A stretch of DNA of 64,000 nt from Bacillota bacterium (GTDB lineage Bacteria > Bacillota > Clostridia > Christensenellales > SZUA-584), in NCBI GenBank assembly GCA_023415795.1, contig JAEZJG010000022.1:186001-250000 (forward strand), read 5' to 3'. A model generated the notes under the pieces. That model was not told where the DNA came from. It searched no databases and worked only from the letters and a program-made list of their open reading frames with translations. The position numbers and the translations under genes were made by a program. Numbering within the stretch: the stretch's first letter is position 1; each line of letters begins with the position of its first letter. Below, in pieces: positions 51,670 to 60,663 of this stretch.

Positions 51670-53181
51670 ATGGCAAAGGATTTGCTGCTCGGCATAGATA
51701 TAGGCACAAGCGGATGCAAAATAGCGTTGTTCTCGCCGGACGGTACGGTTATCTGTACTGTGGTGGAAGATTATCCGGTATACTACCCAGCTCCGGGCTT
51801 TGTGGAGCAGGAGCCGGACGATTGGTGGCACGCTGTATGTCGAGGTACCAAAAGAATGATTGCGGAGTATGGCGTGGACACTGCCCAAATCGCAGGTATT
51901 GGTGTCGACGGTCAGAGCTGGGCTGCGATTGCGGTGGATCGGGACGGAAAGGCACTTACACGCAACCCGATTTGGATGGATACCCGGTCTGAAGCAATCT
52001 GTAAAGAGTTGAATGAAACAGTGGGTGAGGACGCAATATTCGAAGTGTCGGGCAACCCGCTGAAAGCACAATATACGACCGGCAAAATCATATGGTATCA
52101 GCGCAGCTTGCCGGAGGTTTACAAAAAGATCGATAAGGTTTTACAATCGAACAGCTTCATCGTATACCGCTTAACAGGTGTGTTGAGTCAGGATATGTCT
52201 CAAGGCTATGGGCTGCACTGTTTTGACATGAGAAATGGCTGCTGGGATGATGCAATGGCAGCGGCACTGGGGATAAGCCGTCATCTGCTGCCCGACATCG
52301 CGCAATGCCACGAGGTGGTGGGTACGGTGACGACCGCGGCTGCGCAGAGTATGGGGATTTTGGCGGGTACACCGGTGGTGGCGGGCGGTTTGGATGCTGC
52401 CTGCGGGACACTGGGAGCCGGTGTATTTCTTCCAGGGCAAACGCAGGAGCAGGGCGGTCAAGCTGGAGGCATGAGCATCTGCATGGATCAATACTGTGCG
52501 GATCCTAGATTGATATTGAGCTATCACGTCGCGCCGAACCGGTGGCTGCTTCAGGGTGGAACAACGGGCGGCGGCGGTGTGCTGCGTTGGTTCCATGAAC
52601 AGTTTGGTTATGAAGAGATACAAAGAGCGAAGGCAACGGGAGATTCCTCGTTTACGCTGCTCACAAATCTCGCGCAGACAGTATCGGCCGGCAGCGAGGG
52701 GCTGACATTCCTGCCGTATATGGCGGGAGAGCGCTCGCCCATTTGGGATGAAAAAGCCAAAGGCGTGTTCTACGGCTTGGATTATTCGAAGACTAAGGCA
52801 CATATGGTTCGGGCGGCAATGGAGGGCGCTGTATACGCTCTGCGCCATAACATTGAAGTGGCGGCTGGAGCAGGTGCCGAGGTGGGTACCATGCGCGCGA
52901 TGGGTGGCGCGGCGAACTCACACTTCTGGACGCAGATGAAGGCGGACATAACGGGGAAGCCTATTGAAGTTCCCGCATCCGATGTGGCCACGACGCTGGG
53001 CGCGGCACTGCTGGCTGGTGTCGGCTTGGGAATATACAGCGGTTTTGAGGATGCTGTGAATCAAACGGTGAAGGTAAAGCGTCGGCATGAGCCGAGCACA
53101 CAGGACAAGACGGCCTATGATCGCGGTTATGAGACGTATTTGGAGCTCTATGCCGCGTTAAAAATTTTAATGCATAAGTAA
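51670..53181 (+). CDS. FGGY-family carbohydrate kinase
   Basis: 503 residues, typical length. The N-terminal half has LLGIDIGTSGCKIALF (~5-20) and IAGIGVDGQSWAAI; the C-terminal half has GGLDAACGTLGAGV (~240) and LPYMAGERSPIWD (~354), with MRAMGGAANSHFWTQMKADI near the end. It resembles xylulokinase-like members, which phosphorylate pentuloses, polyols or hexuloses using ATP. It starts one base after the FucU stop. The actual substrate cannot be inferred with certainty. Confidence 0.9.
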   Translation: MAKDLLLGIDIGTSGCKIALFSPDGTVICTVVEDYPVYYPAPGFVEQEPDDWWHAVCRGTKRMIAEYGVDTAQIAGIGVDGQSWAAIAVDRDGKALTRNPIWMDTRSEAICKELNETVGEDAIFEVSGNPLKAQYTTGKIIWYQRSLPEVYKKIDKVLQSNSFIVYRLTGVLSQDMSQGYGLHCFDMRNGCWDDAMAAALGISRHLLPDIAQCHEVVGTVTTAAAQSMGILAGTPVVAGGLDAACGTLGAGVFLPGQTQEQGGQAGGMSICMDQYCADPRLILSYHVAPNRWLLQGGTTGGGGVLRWFHEQFGYEEIQRAKATGDSSFTLLTNLAQTVSAGSEGLTFLPYMAGERSPIWDEKAKGVFYGLDYSKTKAHMVRAAMEGAVYALRHNIEVAAGAGAEVGTMRAMGGAANSHFWTQMKADITGKPIEVPASDVATTLGAALLAGVGLGIYSGFEDAVNQTVKVKRRHEPSTQDKTAYDRGYETYLELYAALKILMHK

Positions 53182-53192
53182 AGGAAAACATG

Positions 53193-54239
53193 ATGAAGGC
53201 AGCAGTTGTAGTAGCAAACGAAGATGTTCAGTATTTGGAGATCGAAGAGCCTCAGGTTACCGAAGGCACTGTTAAGGTTAAGGTGGCGATGTCGGGCATC
53301 TGCGGTTCGGATGTACCCAGAGTTCTCCATAACGGCGTACACTTCTACCCGATTGTGCTGGGGCATGAGTTCTCGGGCCAAATTGTGGAAGTCGGCGAAA
53401 AAGTGACAAGTGTCAAGGTAGGGGATAGAGTTGCGGGAGTGCCGCTGGTGCCATGTATGGTCTGCAGTGACTGCCAGCAGGGTAACTATGCGCTTTGCAA
53501 GCATTACAGCTTTATCGGCTCAAGACGAAACGGCAGCAACGCAGATTATGTTGTGGTGCCGGAACGCAACGTCGTGAAATTTGATAAGTCTGTCAGCTAT
53601 GAGCAAGGCGCTATGTTTGAACCTTCGACAGTGGCTCTGCATGGGGTTCTGCAGAACGACTATCGGGGCGGCGGTACAGTGGCCATACTCGGTGCCGGCA
53701 CAATCGGCATATTCACATTTCAATGGGCGAAGCTGCTGGGCGCAACCAAGGTTATCGTATTTGATATCAGTGATGAGCGTTTGGCACTGGCTGAAAAGCT
53801 GGGGGCGGACGGCATCATCAATACACTCAAAGAAAACTTTATGGACGAAGCACTGGAGGCAAGCGGCGGCAAGGGTTATGACTATGTATTTGAAACTGCC
53901 GGTGCCACAGCCACAATGAAGATGGCCTTCAAACTGGCGGGGAGCAAAGCAAACGTCTGCTTTATCGGAACGCCGCATACCGAGCTTTGCTTTACGCCTG
54001 CCGAATGGGAAAACATGAATCGGAAGGAATTTAAGCTGACAGGTTCTTGGATGAGCTATAGCGCGCCGTTTCCGGGCAAGGAATGGACAATGACTGCAGA
54101 ATACTATGCTTCGGGCAAACTCAAATTTGACGAAGGGCTGATTGGAGAACGCATATCGATGTCTGAGGCGCAGGAAGCATTCCAAAAGTTTAAGACACCG
54201 GGCGCGGTAAAAGGAAAGATTTTGCTGGTAAACAACTAA
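53193..54239 (+). CDS. zinc-dependent medium-chain dehydrogenase, GatD-like
   Basis: 348 residues; the ATG at 53193 is seven bases from AAGGA, and a start at 53190 is nearly as good. Catalytic zinc region CGSDVPRVL...GHEFSG (~35-67), structural zinc cysteines CMVCSDCQQGNYALC (~90-104) and the Rossmann motif VAILGAGTIGIFTFQWAKLLGA (~163-184). Within the family it most resembles galactitol-1-phosphate 5-dehydrogenase, sorbitol or threonine dehydrogenase relatives. It oxidises a polyol or its phosphate to a ketose with NAD(P). Confidence 0.85.
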   Translation: MKAAVVVANEDVQYLEIEEPQVTEGTVKVKVAMSGICGSDVPRVLHNGVHFYPIVLGHEFSGQIVEVGEKVTSVKVGDRVAGVPLVPCMVCSDCQQGNYALCKHYSFIGSRRNGSNADYVVVPERNVVKFDKSVSYEQGAMFEPSTVALHGVLQNDYRGGGTVAILGAGTIGIFTFQWAKLLGATKVIVFDISDERLALAEKLGADGIINTLKENFMDEALEASGGKGYDYVFETAGATATMKMAFKLAGSKANVCFIGTPHTELCFTPAEWENMNRKEFKLTGSWMSYSAPFPGKEWTMTAEYYASGKLKFDEGLIGERISMSEAQEAFQKFKTPGAVKGKILLVNN

Positions 54240-54260
54240 TATAAAACGGAGGGAAGCAAA

Positions 54261-55271
54261 ATGGAATTTATTGATCCGACAAGGGTTCCGCAAAGAACGC
54301 TGTATGACGGAGGCAAAATGCCTTGCATCGGCATGGGCACATTTGGCTCAGATAGATTTACACCGGATCAGGTGTCGGCGGCTGTCGCGGGTGCCATCAA
54401 GGTGGGCTATCGCATGTTCGACTGCGCCGCCGTATACGGCAACGAAGATATGATCGGCGATGTGTTTCAGGATGCGTTCGATAAAGGCATTGTGAAGCGT
54501 GAAGAGCTGTTTATCACCACCAAGGTGTGGAACAACATGCACGGCAGAGGAGATGTTCTCATCTCCTGCGCGAAAAGCCTGAAGGATCTGCATCTGGACT
54601 ATATCGACGCGTTCTTCATCCACTGGCCGTTTGCAAACTATCATGCGCCGGGCTGCGACGGTGATGCGCGTAACCCGGACTCCAAGCCGTTCTCGGTTGA
54701 CCGCTTTATGGCTACCTGGCGGCAGTGTGAACGTTTGGTAGACATGGGTCTCGTGAAATACATCGGTATGTCGAGCATGACCATCCCCAAACTGGAGGCC
54801 GTGCTGCCGCTGTGCCGCATCAAACCGGCTGCCATTGAGATGGAGCTGCACCCCAGCTTCCAGCAGCCTGAGCTTTACGACTACATCGTCTCAAAAGGCA
54901 TCGCGCCTATCGGCTTTTGTCCGATTGGGTCGCCCACTCGCCCCGACCGCGACAAGACGGAGAACGACGTGGTGGATATTCAGATGCCCGAGGTTGTGGA
55001 AATCGCCAAGGCGCATGGCGTACACCCGGCTGTCATCTGCCTGAAATGGGCGGTGCAGCGCGGACAGACGCCGATACCCTTCTCGGTGTACGAGAACGAA
55101 TACATAAGCAACCTGCGCTGCGTGACGGAAGACCCGCTCACGGATGCCGAGATGGAATCTATCAAATCGGCCGATAAGAACTGCCGCCTCATCAAGGGAC
55201 AGGTGTTCCTGTGGGAAGGCGCAAAGAGCTGGGAAGATCTCTGGGATTTGGACGGTACAATCACAAAATGA
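54261..55271 (+). CDS. aldo/keto reductase
   Basis: 336 residues, AKR fold. The catalytic tetrad is visible: Asp (MFDCAAVYGNED, ~52-63) and Tyr in it, Lys in FITTKVWNN (~82-90), and His in AFFIHWPF (~118-125). NADP-binding loop near GIAPIGFCPIGSP and PIPFSVYENEYISNLR (~272-287). Reduces or oxidises a sugar or hydroxyketone; within this operon it may interconvert aldose and polyol. Overlaps the next start (ATGA). Confidence 0.9.
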   Translation: MEFIDPTRVPQRTLYDGGKMPCIGMGTFGSDRFTPDQVSAAVAGAIKVGYRMFDCAAVYGNEDMIGDVFQDAFDKGIVKREELFITTKVWNNMHGRGDVLISCAKSLKDLHLDYIDAFFIHWPFANYHAPGCDGDARNPDSKPFSVDRFMATWRQCERLVDMGLVKYIGMSSMTIPKLEAVLPLCRIKPAAIEMELHPSFQQPELYDYIVSKGIAPIGFCPIGSPTRPDRDKTENDVVDIQMPEVVEIAKAHGVHPAVICLKWAVQRGQTPIPFSVYENEYISNLRCVTEDPLTDAEMESIKSADKNCRLIKGQVFLWEGAKSWEDLWDLDGTITK

Positions 55272-56539
55272 TGACAGAAAAGTATTTCAACAAGCTTATT
55301 AGTGAGCAAAAGGGTGGCAGCGATAAGGCAATATGCTCCATATGCAGCGCCAACGAATTTGTGTTGGAGGCTGCAATGGAGGACGGTCGTGACAATGGAC
55401 ACATGGTTCTGATTGAGGCGACTGCTAATCAGGTGAACCAGTTCGGCGGTTATACCGGCATGAAGCCTCAGGATTTTATGGCGTTTGTAAGCCGTGTTGC
55501 GGACAAGGTTGGTTTGAGCAAGGATCAGCTGATACTGGGTGGAGATCACCTAGGACCGCTAACGTGGAAAGGTGAGGACGAATCCTCTGCCATGGAAAAG
55601 GCAGAGGAACTGATCCGACAGTATGTGAACGCGGGATTCAGCAAGATACACCTTGACACCAGCATGCGTCTTGCGAACGATTCTGTCACGGAACGGCTGT
55701 CAGATGAAACGATCTCAGGTCGTGCGGCACGGCTGTGTGCTGCTGCGGAAGGTGTCGGCGGAGTTAAGCCGGTCTATGTTATCGGCAGTGAGGTGCCCGT
55801 ACCGGGCGGCGCAACGGAGAACGAAGACTCAATAGCGGTAACATCGCCGCAGGACTTGCAAGCAACGCTGGATGCGTTTAAAACTGCGTTTGCGAAAGCC
55901 GGTTTATCGGACGCATGGAAACGTGTGATCGCGGTGGTGGTGCAGCCGGGCGTTGAGTTTGCAGACAACACCATTATCAAGTACGACGCCGAAAAGGCGC
56001 AGGAGCTAATCGCATACGCACAAAGTTTAGATGGAGTCGTGCTGGAAGGGCATTCCACCGATTATCAGCCCAAGGCCGCCCTTGATATGATGCGGCGCGA
56101 CGGCATAGCAATCTTGAAGGTGGGCCCTGCACTGACGCTGGCGTTGAGGGAAGCATTGTTCGCGCTTGAGGATATGGAGCGCATATTGTATCCGTTCTCG
56201 CCGAAGGGCGGATATTCAAATTTCCGCGAAGTGCTTGAATTCAAGCTGATGAGCAATGATAAGTATTGGAAAAGCTACTACCATGGCAGCGATCAGGATA
56301 TCGCTTATGCCAGAAAATTTAGCTTGTCCGACAGGTGCCGTTATTATCTGGAGGATGAAGACATCAAGGCATCAATTGAAAGGCTGAGAGTCAATATCAA
56401 TGCGGTCAGTGTGCCGTTTGGGCTGATATCGCAGTACTTCCCTGAGCTGAAGGAGAAGGTGCTTACAACGCAGTCGCCTGTAACAGCTGAGATGATGATT
56501 AAAGAACGTATCAAGTGCGTTCTCATGACTTACAGGTAA
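55268..56539 (+). CDS. gatZ: GatZ/KbaZ-like tagatose-bisphosphate aldolase subunit or 4-epimerase
   Basis: 423 residues from the ATG at 55268 (ATGA overlap with the AKR stop). Motifs are SICSANEFVLEAAME (~19-33), DQLILGGDHLGPLTWK (~85-100), the FSKIHLDTSMRLAND region (~124-138), VYVIGSEVPVPGGA and GHSTDYQPKAALD. It belongs to the class-II aldolase GatZ/KbaZ family, normally a non-catalytic partner of GatY/KbaY. No GatY/KbaY gene is in the window. Some stand-alone GatZ relatives have been reported as fructose-6-phosphate/tagatose-6-phosphate 4-epimerases, which would fit this operon. Confidence 0.87.
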   Translation: MMTEKYFNKLISEQKGGSDKAICSICSANEFVLEAAMEDGRDNGHMVLIEATANQVNQFGGYTGMKPQDFMAFVSRVADKVGLSKDQLILGGDHLGPLTWKGEDESSAMEKAEELIRQYVNAGFSKIHLDTSMRLANDSVTERLSDETISGRAARLCAAAEGVGGVKPVYVIGSEVPVPGGATENEDSIAVTSPQDLQATLDAFKTAFAKAGLSDAWKRVIAVVVQPGVEFADNTIIKYDAEKAQELIAYAQSLDGVVLEGHSTDYQPKAALDMMRRDGIAILKVGPALTLALREALFALEDMERILYPFSPKGGYSNFREVLEFKLMSNDKYWKSYYHGSDQDIAYARKFSLSDRCRYYLEDEDIKASIERLRVNINAVSVPFGLISQYFPELKEKVLTTQSPVTAEMMIKERIKCVLMTYR

Positions 56540-56576
56540 ATTAGTCGACAACACAACACTCTTCCTATTTTGATTC

Positions 56577-56619
56577 GGGGCTGGCTTGTTTCACTTTTGA
56601 AGCAAGCCAGTCCTGTTTT
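56577..56619 (+). terminator. terminator of the sugar operon
   Basis: CTGGCTTG (56581-56588) pairs perfectly with CAAGCCAG (56603-56610), followed by TCCTGTTTTG. It lies about 40 bases past the gatZ stop and ends the operon before the deacetylase gene. Confidence 0.75.
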
Positions 56620-56686
56620 GTATGGCGACATATACGCCTGCGGTTCGGCATACGCTTTAATGAAAAAGCGATACGGAGGACACGAG

Positions 56687-57547
56687 ATGAACGAATCGCA
56701 GAGCGGGCAGTTTTTTCGTCCGCGCAAGCTGGGAGGGCTGTTGTTTGCCCTTGCCTGCTTTGACATTGTATTGGCACTGCTGGTGAATGCGGCGGGCGCG
56801 CCTGTTACTGTATTCTCAGAAGCGGTGGCGGCACACAGCGCAAATACTGAATACAGCTGGTATACCATGCCCACGAAGGATGGCTCACAGCCCGCGCAAC
56901 AGCCGGAGTTCTCCTTCATTGGGCAGTACGGGGGGTATTGGATCGGTGCGCCGGATGAGAAGGTGATCTACATCACATTTGATGCGGGTTACGAGAACGG
57001 CAATACAGCATCAATACTGGATGCCCTCAAGAAGCATAATGCCCCCGCTGCATTTTTTCTTGTGGATCACTACATCAGCAACAACCCCGATTTGGTAAAG
57101 CGCATGACGGACGAGGGTCATCTGGTGTGCAGCCATTCCACAAGCCATAAGAACATGGCGGCAATGAGCGATTTCGAGACGTTCAAGAGTGAAATGACAG
57201 GTGTAGCAGAGCGGTGTGAAGCCGTCACGGGGCAGCCGATAGCACCCTATTTCCGTCCGCCGGAGGGACGCTTTTCCGAACAGTGCATGAAATACGCACA
57301 GCAGATGGGCTACAAGACGGTTTTCTGGAGCTTTGCGTATAAGGATTGGCTGGTGGACGCGCAACCCTCGGCAGCAGATGCCATCAACACCATCATCACC
57401 CGCACGCATCCGGGCATGGTGGCATTGCTCCATGCCACATCAGCCACCAATGGCGCAATCATGGAAGATCTGCTGACGAAATGGGAAGAGATGGGTTACA
57501 CCTTTGGCTCTTTGGATGATCTGACGCGAGAGGCACCTGGGGGCTGA
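56687..57547 (+). CDS. pdaA: polysaccharide deacetylase, PdaA-like
   Basis: 286 residues from the ATG at 56687 with GGAGG seven bases upstream; the earlier in-frame extension is unsupported. A signal or anchor helix (~16-34) is followed by a NodB domain (~80-280): motif 1 YITFDAGYENGNTASILDAL (Asp), the metal HSTSH in VCSHSTSHKNM, motif 3 YFRPPEGRFSEQ and motif 5 near GMVALLHATS. This fits PdaA-type N-deacetylases needed for cortex muramic-delta-lactam. Secretion and length fit a spore role. Confidence 0.85.
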   Translation: MNESQSGQFFRPRKLGGLLFALACFDIVLALLVNAAGAPVTVFSEAVAAHSANTEYSWYTMPTKDGSQPAQQPEFSFIGQYGGYWIGAPDEKVIYITFDAGYENGNTASILDALKKHNAPAAFFLVDHYISNNPDLVKRMTDEGHLVCSHSTSHKNMAAMSDFETFKSEMTGVAERCEAVTGQPIAPYFRPPEGRFSEQCMKYAQQMGYKTVFWSFAYKDWLVDAQPSAADAINTIITRTHPGMVALLHATSATNGAIMEDLLTKWEEMGYTFGSLDDLTREAPGG

Positions 57548-57589
57548 GAGGCGTGTTCTGGGAATGTAACAAGAGGCTGATATTTATAT

Positions 57590-57617
57590 AAGAGCGGGTG
57601 CAATGTGCCCGCTCTTG
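57590..57617 (+). terminator. hairpin after the deacetylase gene
   Basis: AAGAGCGGG (57590-57598) and CCCGCTCTT (57608-57616) form a perfect 9-base stem with a 9-base loop, 42 bases past the deacetylase stop. The following T-run is weak. Confidence 0.65.
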
Positions 57618-57656
57618 TGATATAATAAGAATCAATAGCAATAAGGGTGGAGAAGC

Positions 57657-58694
57657 ATGGATACAGCAAAGCTGCTGGATTGGTATAGAACAAACAAAAG
57701 GGATCTGCCGTGGCGAAAAACCAGCGACGTATACGCGGTGCTGGTGTCTGAGATGATGCTGCAGCAAACAACGGTGGATACGGTGCTGGGATATTACGAT
57801 CGTTTCCTGACGCGCTTTCCGCATGTGCAATCGCTGGCGGCGGCAAACGAGGAGGACGTTCTGGATGCATGGAAGGGGCTGGGCTACTACTCGCGGGCGC
57901 GTAACCTGCATCGGCTGGCAAAACAGGTGGCGGAAGCAGGCGGCGCTTTTCCCGCAACGCTGGAGGGGTGGCGCAAGCTACCCGGCGTGGGGCCTTACAT
58001 CGCTGGAGCGGTGACCAGCATTGCGCTGGGGCTGCCGAATGCGGCGGTGGACGGCAACGTGCTACGCGTGTTCGCGCGGGTGGATGGCATAGGGGACGAC
58101 ATCATGCTGCCGCAGACAAAGAAGCGGGTAGAGGAACGCGTACAGGCGCTGATACCGCATGACGCAACGAGCGATTTTACGCAAGCACTGATGGAACTGG
58201 GGGCACTGGTATGCCGACCCTCCTCGCCGGACTGTGACAGCTGCCCGGTGGCTGCGAACTGTATGGCTCGTGAGAGGGGCTTGGTGGATGTGCTGCCTGT
58301 GAAGAAGCCCAAGGAGAAGCAGCAGGCAGAGGCGATGTGGGTGGCGGTGGTGATGACGCCGGAAGCGGTATTGCTGGAGCACAGGCGAGAGGATACGCTG
58401 TTGGCACGCATGTGGGGCTTGCCCATCGTTGTGCAGCAAGGGGACAGGTCTGCCGAAGAACTGCTGTCAGAGAAGTACGGTGTCATTCTGTCGGACGGTA
58501 TTCCGGCGGGGCATGCGACACATGTGTTCACGCATCGGCGTTGGGAAATGGATATCGTACGGTTTGAACCGGAGAAGGAATTCCCGGTAAGCGGTGCATT
58601 GGAATGGGTGAGCTGGGAACAATTTGAGAGAAAGCCGGTACCCACGGCATTTATGAAGGTGCTGCGGGCGGCGCGAAAGGAGGATGGGTTATGA
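57657..58694 (+). CDS. mutY: A/G-specific adenine DNA glycosylase
   Basis: 345 residues. An HhH-GPD domain (EMMLQQTTVDTVLGYYDRFL ~31; LPGVGPYIAGAVTSIALGLP ~109) is followed by the [4Fe-4S] ligands in C-x6-C-x2-C-x5-C spacing (CRPSSPDCDSCPVAANC, ~186-202) and a C-terminal NUDIX-like domain (~225-340). MutY removes A opposite 8-oxoguanine. RBS GGGTGGAG precedes it. It overlaps msrAB by four bases (ATGA). Confidence 0.95.
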   Translation: MDTAKLLDWYRTNKRDLPWRKTSDVYAVLVSEMMLQQTTVDTVLGYYDRFLTRFPHVQSLAAANEEDVLDAWKGLGYYSRARNLHRLAKQVAEAGGAFPATLEGWRKLPGVGPYIAGAVTSIALGLPNAAVDGNVLRVFARVDGIGDDIMLPQTKKRVEERVQALIPHDATSDFTQALMELGALVCRPSSPDCDSCPVAANCMARERGLVDVLPVKKPKEKQQAEAMWVAVVMTPEAVLLEHRREDTLLARMWGLPIVVQQGDRSAEELLSEKYGVILSDGIPAGHATHVFTHRRWEMDIVRFEPEKEFPVSGALEWVSWEQFERKPVPTAFMKVLRAARKEDGL

Positions 58695-59626
58695 ACGAGA
58701 AGACAGCTATTTTTGCGGGCGGGTGTTTTTGGTGCATGGAGCCGCCCTATGCCAAACTGGACGGCGTGATAAAGGTGGAGCCGGGTTACACCGGCGGGAG
58801 GCGGGAGAACCCGACCTATGAGCAGGTGTGCAGCGGCGCAACGGGTCATTACGAGGCGGTGCGCGTGACATATGATGCGGACGTTGTATTGTATGATCAA
58901 CTGCTGGACGTGTTCTGGCGGCAGATTGACCCCACGGACGCAGGCGGGCAGTTTGCGGACAGGGGCTCGCAGTATAAATCGGCGATATTCTACACGGACG
59001 AGGCGCAGCGCACGGCAGCAGAGGCGTCCAAAAAGCGTGTGGCACGGTTGCTGGGGGCACAGGTGAATACGGAGATTTTACCGGCGGCTCCGTTCTGGAC
59101 TGCGGAGGGCTACCACTGTGAGTACTATAAAAAGAACCCGGAGCATTACGGGCGGTATAAGCGCGGCTCAGGACGCGAAGCGTTCATCGGCAGAGTGTGG
59201 GGCGACGAGGCGCTCAAGGCGCGTCTATCGCCGATGCAATATGATGTCACACAGCGCGGTGCGACGGAGCCGCCGTTCAGCAACGAATTTTGGGACAATC
59301 ACAAGGCGGGGTTGTATGTGGACATCGTTTCCGGCGAACCGTTGTTTACATCGATGGATAAGTTCGATTCGGGCTGCGGCTGGCCCAGCTTCACAAAGCC
59401 AGTGGACGGACCCCGCGTCACGGAGCATCGGGATGTGAGCCATGGTATGATACGTACAGAGGTGCGAACCAAGGTTTCAAATGCGCACCTGGGGCACGTG
59501 TTTGACGATGGTCCCAATGGTCAGCCGCGCTATTGCATCAACTCGGCAGCGCTGCGCTTTGTGCCGCTGGAGAAACTGGATGAGGAGGGTTACGGACAGT
59601 ACAAAGCCTTGTTTGAAACCAAGTGA
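58691..59626 (+). CDS. msrAB: fused peptide-methionine sulfoxide reductase MsrA-MsrB
   Basis: 311 residues. Residues 1-155 are MsrA, with the catalytic GGCFWCMEPPY near the start (Cys12). Residues ~175-305 are MsrB (LYVDIVSGEPLFTSMDKFDSGCGWPSF; catalytic Cys in GQPRYCINSAALRF). Between them is a short linker. The two halves reduce the S and R diastereomers of methionine sulfoxide. The MsrB half lacks the CxxC zinc pairs found in some homologues. It follows mutY with an ATGA overlap. Confidence 0.97.
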   Translation: MNEKTAIFAGGCFWCMEPPYAKLDGVIKVEPGYTGGRRENPTYEQVCSGATGHYEAVRVTYDADVVLYDQLLDVFWRQIDPTDAGGQFADRGSQYKSAIFYTDEAQRTAAEASKKRVARLLGAQVNTEILPAAPFWTAEGYHCEYYKKNPEHYGRYKRGSGREAFIGRVWGDEALKARLSPMQYDVTQRGATEPPFSNEFWDNHKAGLYVDIVSGEPLFTSMDKFDSGCGWPSFTKPVDGPRVTEHRDVSHGMIRTEVRTKVSNAHLGHVFDDGPNGQPRYCINSAALRFVPLEKLDEEGYGQYKALFETK

Positions 59627-59677
59627 GGGGTTCCCCGCTAAGCGGGGCGCGTGTTATTATAAGCAGGGGGTAGAGCG

Positions 59678-60430
59678 ATGAAGATTGTAACATGGAATGT
59701 AAATGGGCTGCGTGCCTGCTGGGGCAAAGGGTTCGAGGATTTCTTCCGTGAGGCTGATGCGGACATGTTCTGTATACAGGAAACCAAGATGCAGCGCGGC
59801 GACTTTGAGTTCGCGCCACAGGGCTGGCACGGCTATTGGAACGACGCGGTGAAGAAGGGCTATTCGGGTACGGCGGTGTTTACCAAACGTCAGCCGGAGG
59901 CGGTAACCTATGGCATCGGCGTGGCAGAGCACGACAACGAAGGGCGCGTGATAACGCTGGAATATGCGGAACTTTTTCTGGTGAACGTATACGTACCCAA
60001 TTCGCAGGATGAATTGAAGCGGCTGCCATATCGCATGACCTGGGATGAGGCGTTTCGTGATTATCTCAAGAAGCTGGACGAGAAGAAGCCGGTGGTGGTC
60101 TGCGGAGATTTCAACGTGGCGCATCACGAGATCGATATCAAGAACCCGGCGGCCAACAGGCGCAATGCGGGCTTCACCGACGAGGAACGCGCCGATTTCA
60201 CGCAGCTGCTGGATGCCGGGTTTGCGGATGCATTTCGCCGCCTGAACCCGGATGCTAAGGATATGTACACCTACTGGTCGTATCGCTTTGGCGCAAGAAG
60301 CCGCAACGCGGGCTGGCGTATCGACTATTTCTGCGTCTCCGAGCGGCTGATGGGTGATGTAAAGGGTGTGGAAATCAATAGTGACGTGATGGGGTCGGAT
60401 CACTGTCCGGTCACACTGTCGCTGTTTTAA
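59678..60430 (+). CDS. xth: exodeoxyribonuclease III / AP endonuclease
   Basis: 250 residues, the ExoA/Xth family of apurinic endonucleases. The catalytic signatures are complete: MKIVTWNVNGLRACWGKG (Asn), FCIQETKMQ (Glu), VVVCGDFNVAHHEIDIKN (Asp/Asn), and GSDHCPVTL (Asp-His). It repairs abasic sites, the product of MutY among others, and lies two genes downstream of mutY. RBS AGGGGG lies upstream. Confidence 0.95.
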   Translation: MKIVTWNVNGLRACWGKGFEDFFREADADMFCIQETKMQRGDFEFAPQGWHGYWNDAVKKGYSGTAVFTKRQPEAVTYGIGVAEHDNEGRVITLEYAELFLVNVYVPNSQDELKRLPYRMTWDEAFRDYLKKLDEKKPVVVCGDFNVAHHEIDIKNPAANRRNAGFTDEERADFTQLLDAGFADAFRRLNPDAKDMYTYWSYRFGARSRNAGWRIDYFCVSERLMGDVKGVEINSDVMGSDHCPVTLSLF

Positions 60431-60475
60431 AAGTATTTTGATGCGTAAAGCATCCGAAAATAAGGGGGTATTGAG

Positions 60476-60625
60476 ATGAAGTTTGTATGCACGCTCTGCG
60501 GATATGTGTATTCGGTGGAGAACAATGAAGCGGACTACGATAACGTGATGGACATGCTGCCTGAGGATTTTACTTGCCCGGGCTGCGGCGCGCCAAAAAG
60601 CGCGTTTGAGCCGGTTAAGGAATAA
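60476..60625 (+). CDS. rubredoxin
   Basis: A 49-residue protein (ATG at 60476, AAGGGGG eight bases upstream, TAA at 60623). It has the two iron-binding pairs of rubredoxin: CTLCGYVYS (residues 5-13) and CPGCGAPKSAF (~34-44), with the central aromatic and acidic pattern (YDNVMDMLPEDFTC). It is an electron carrier, commonly feeding peroxide- or superoxide-reducing enzymes in anaerobes. It sits among oxidative-repair genes. Confidence 0.93.
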   Translation: MKFVCTLCGYVYSVENNEADYDNVMDMLPEDFTCPGCGAPKSAFEPVKE

Positions 60626-60663
60626 CCGCGCATAATCAATCGCCCGCGCCGGATAATAAAAGT

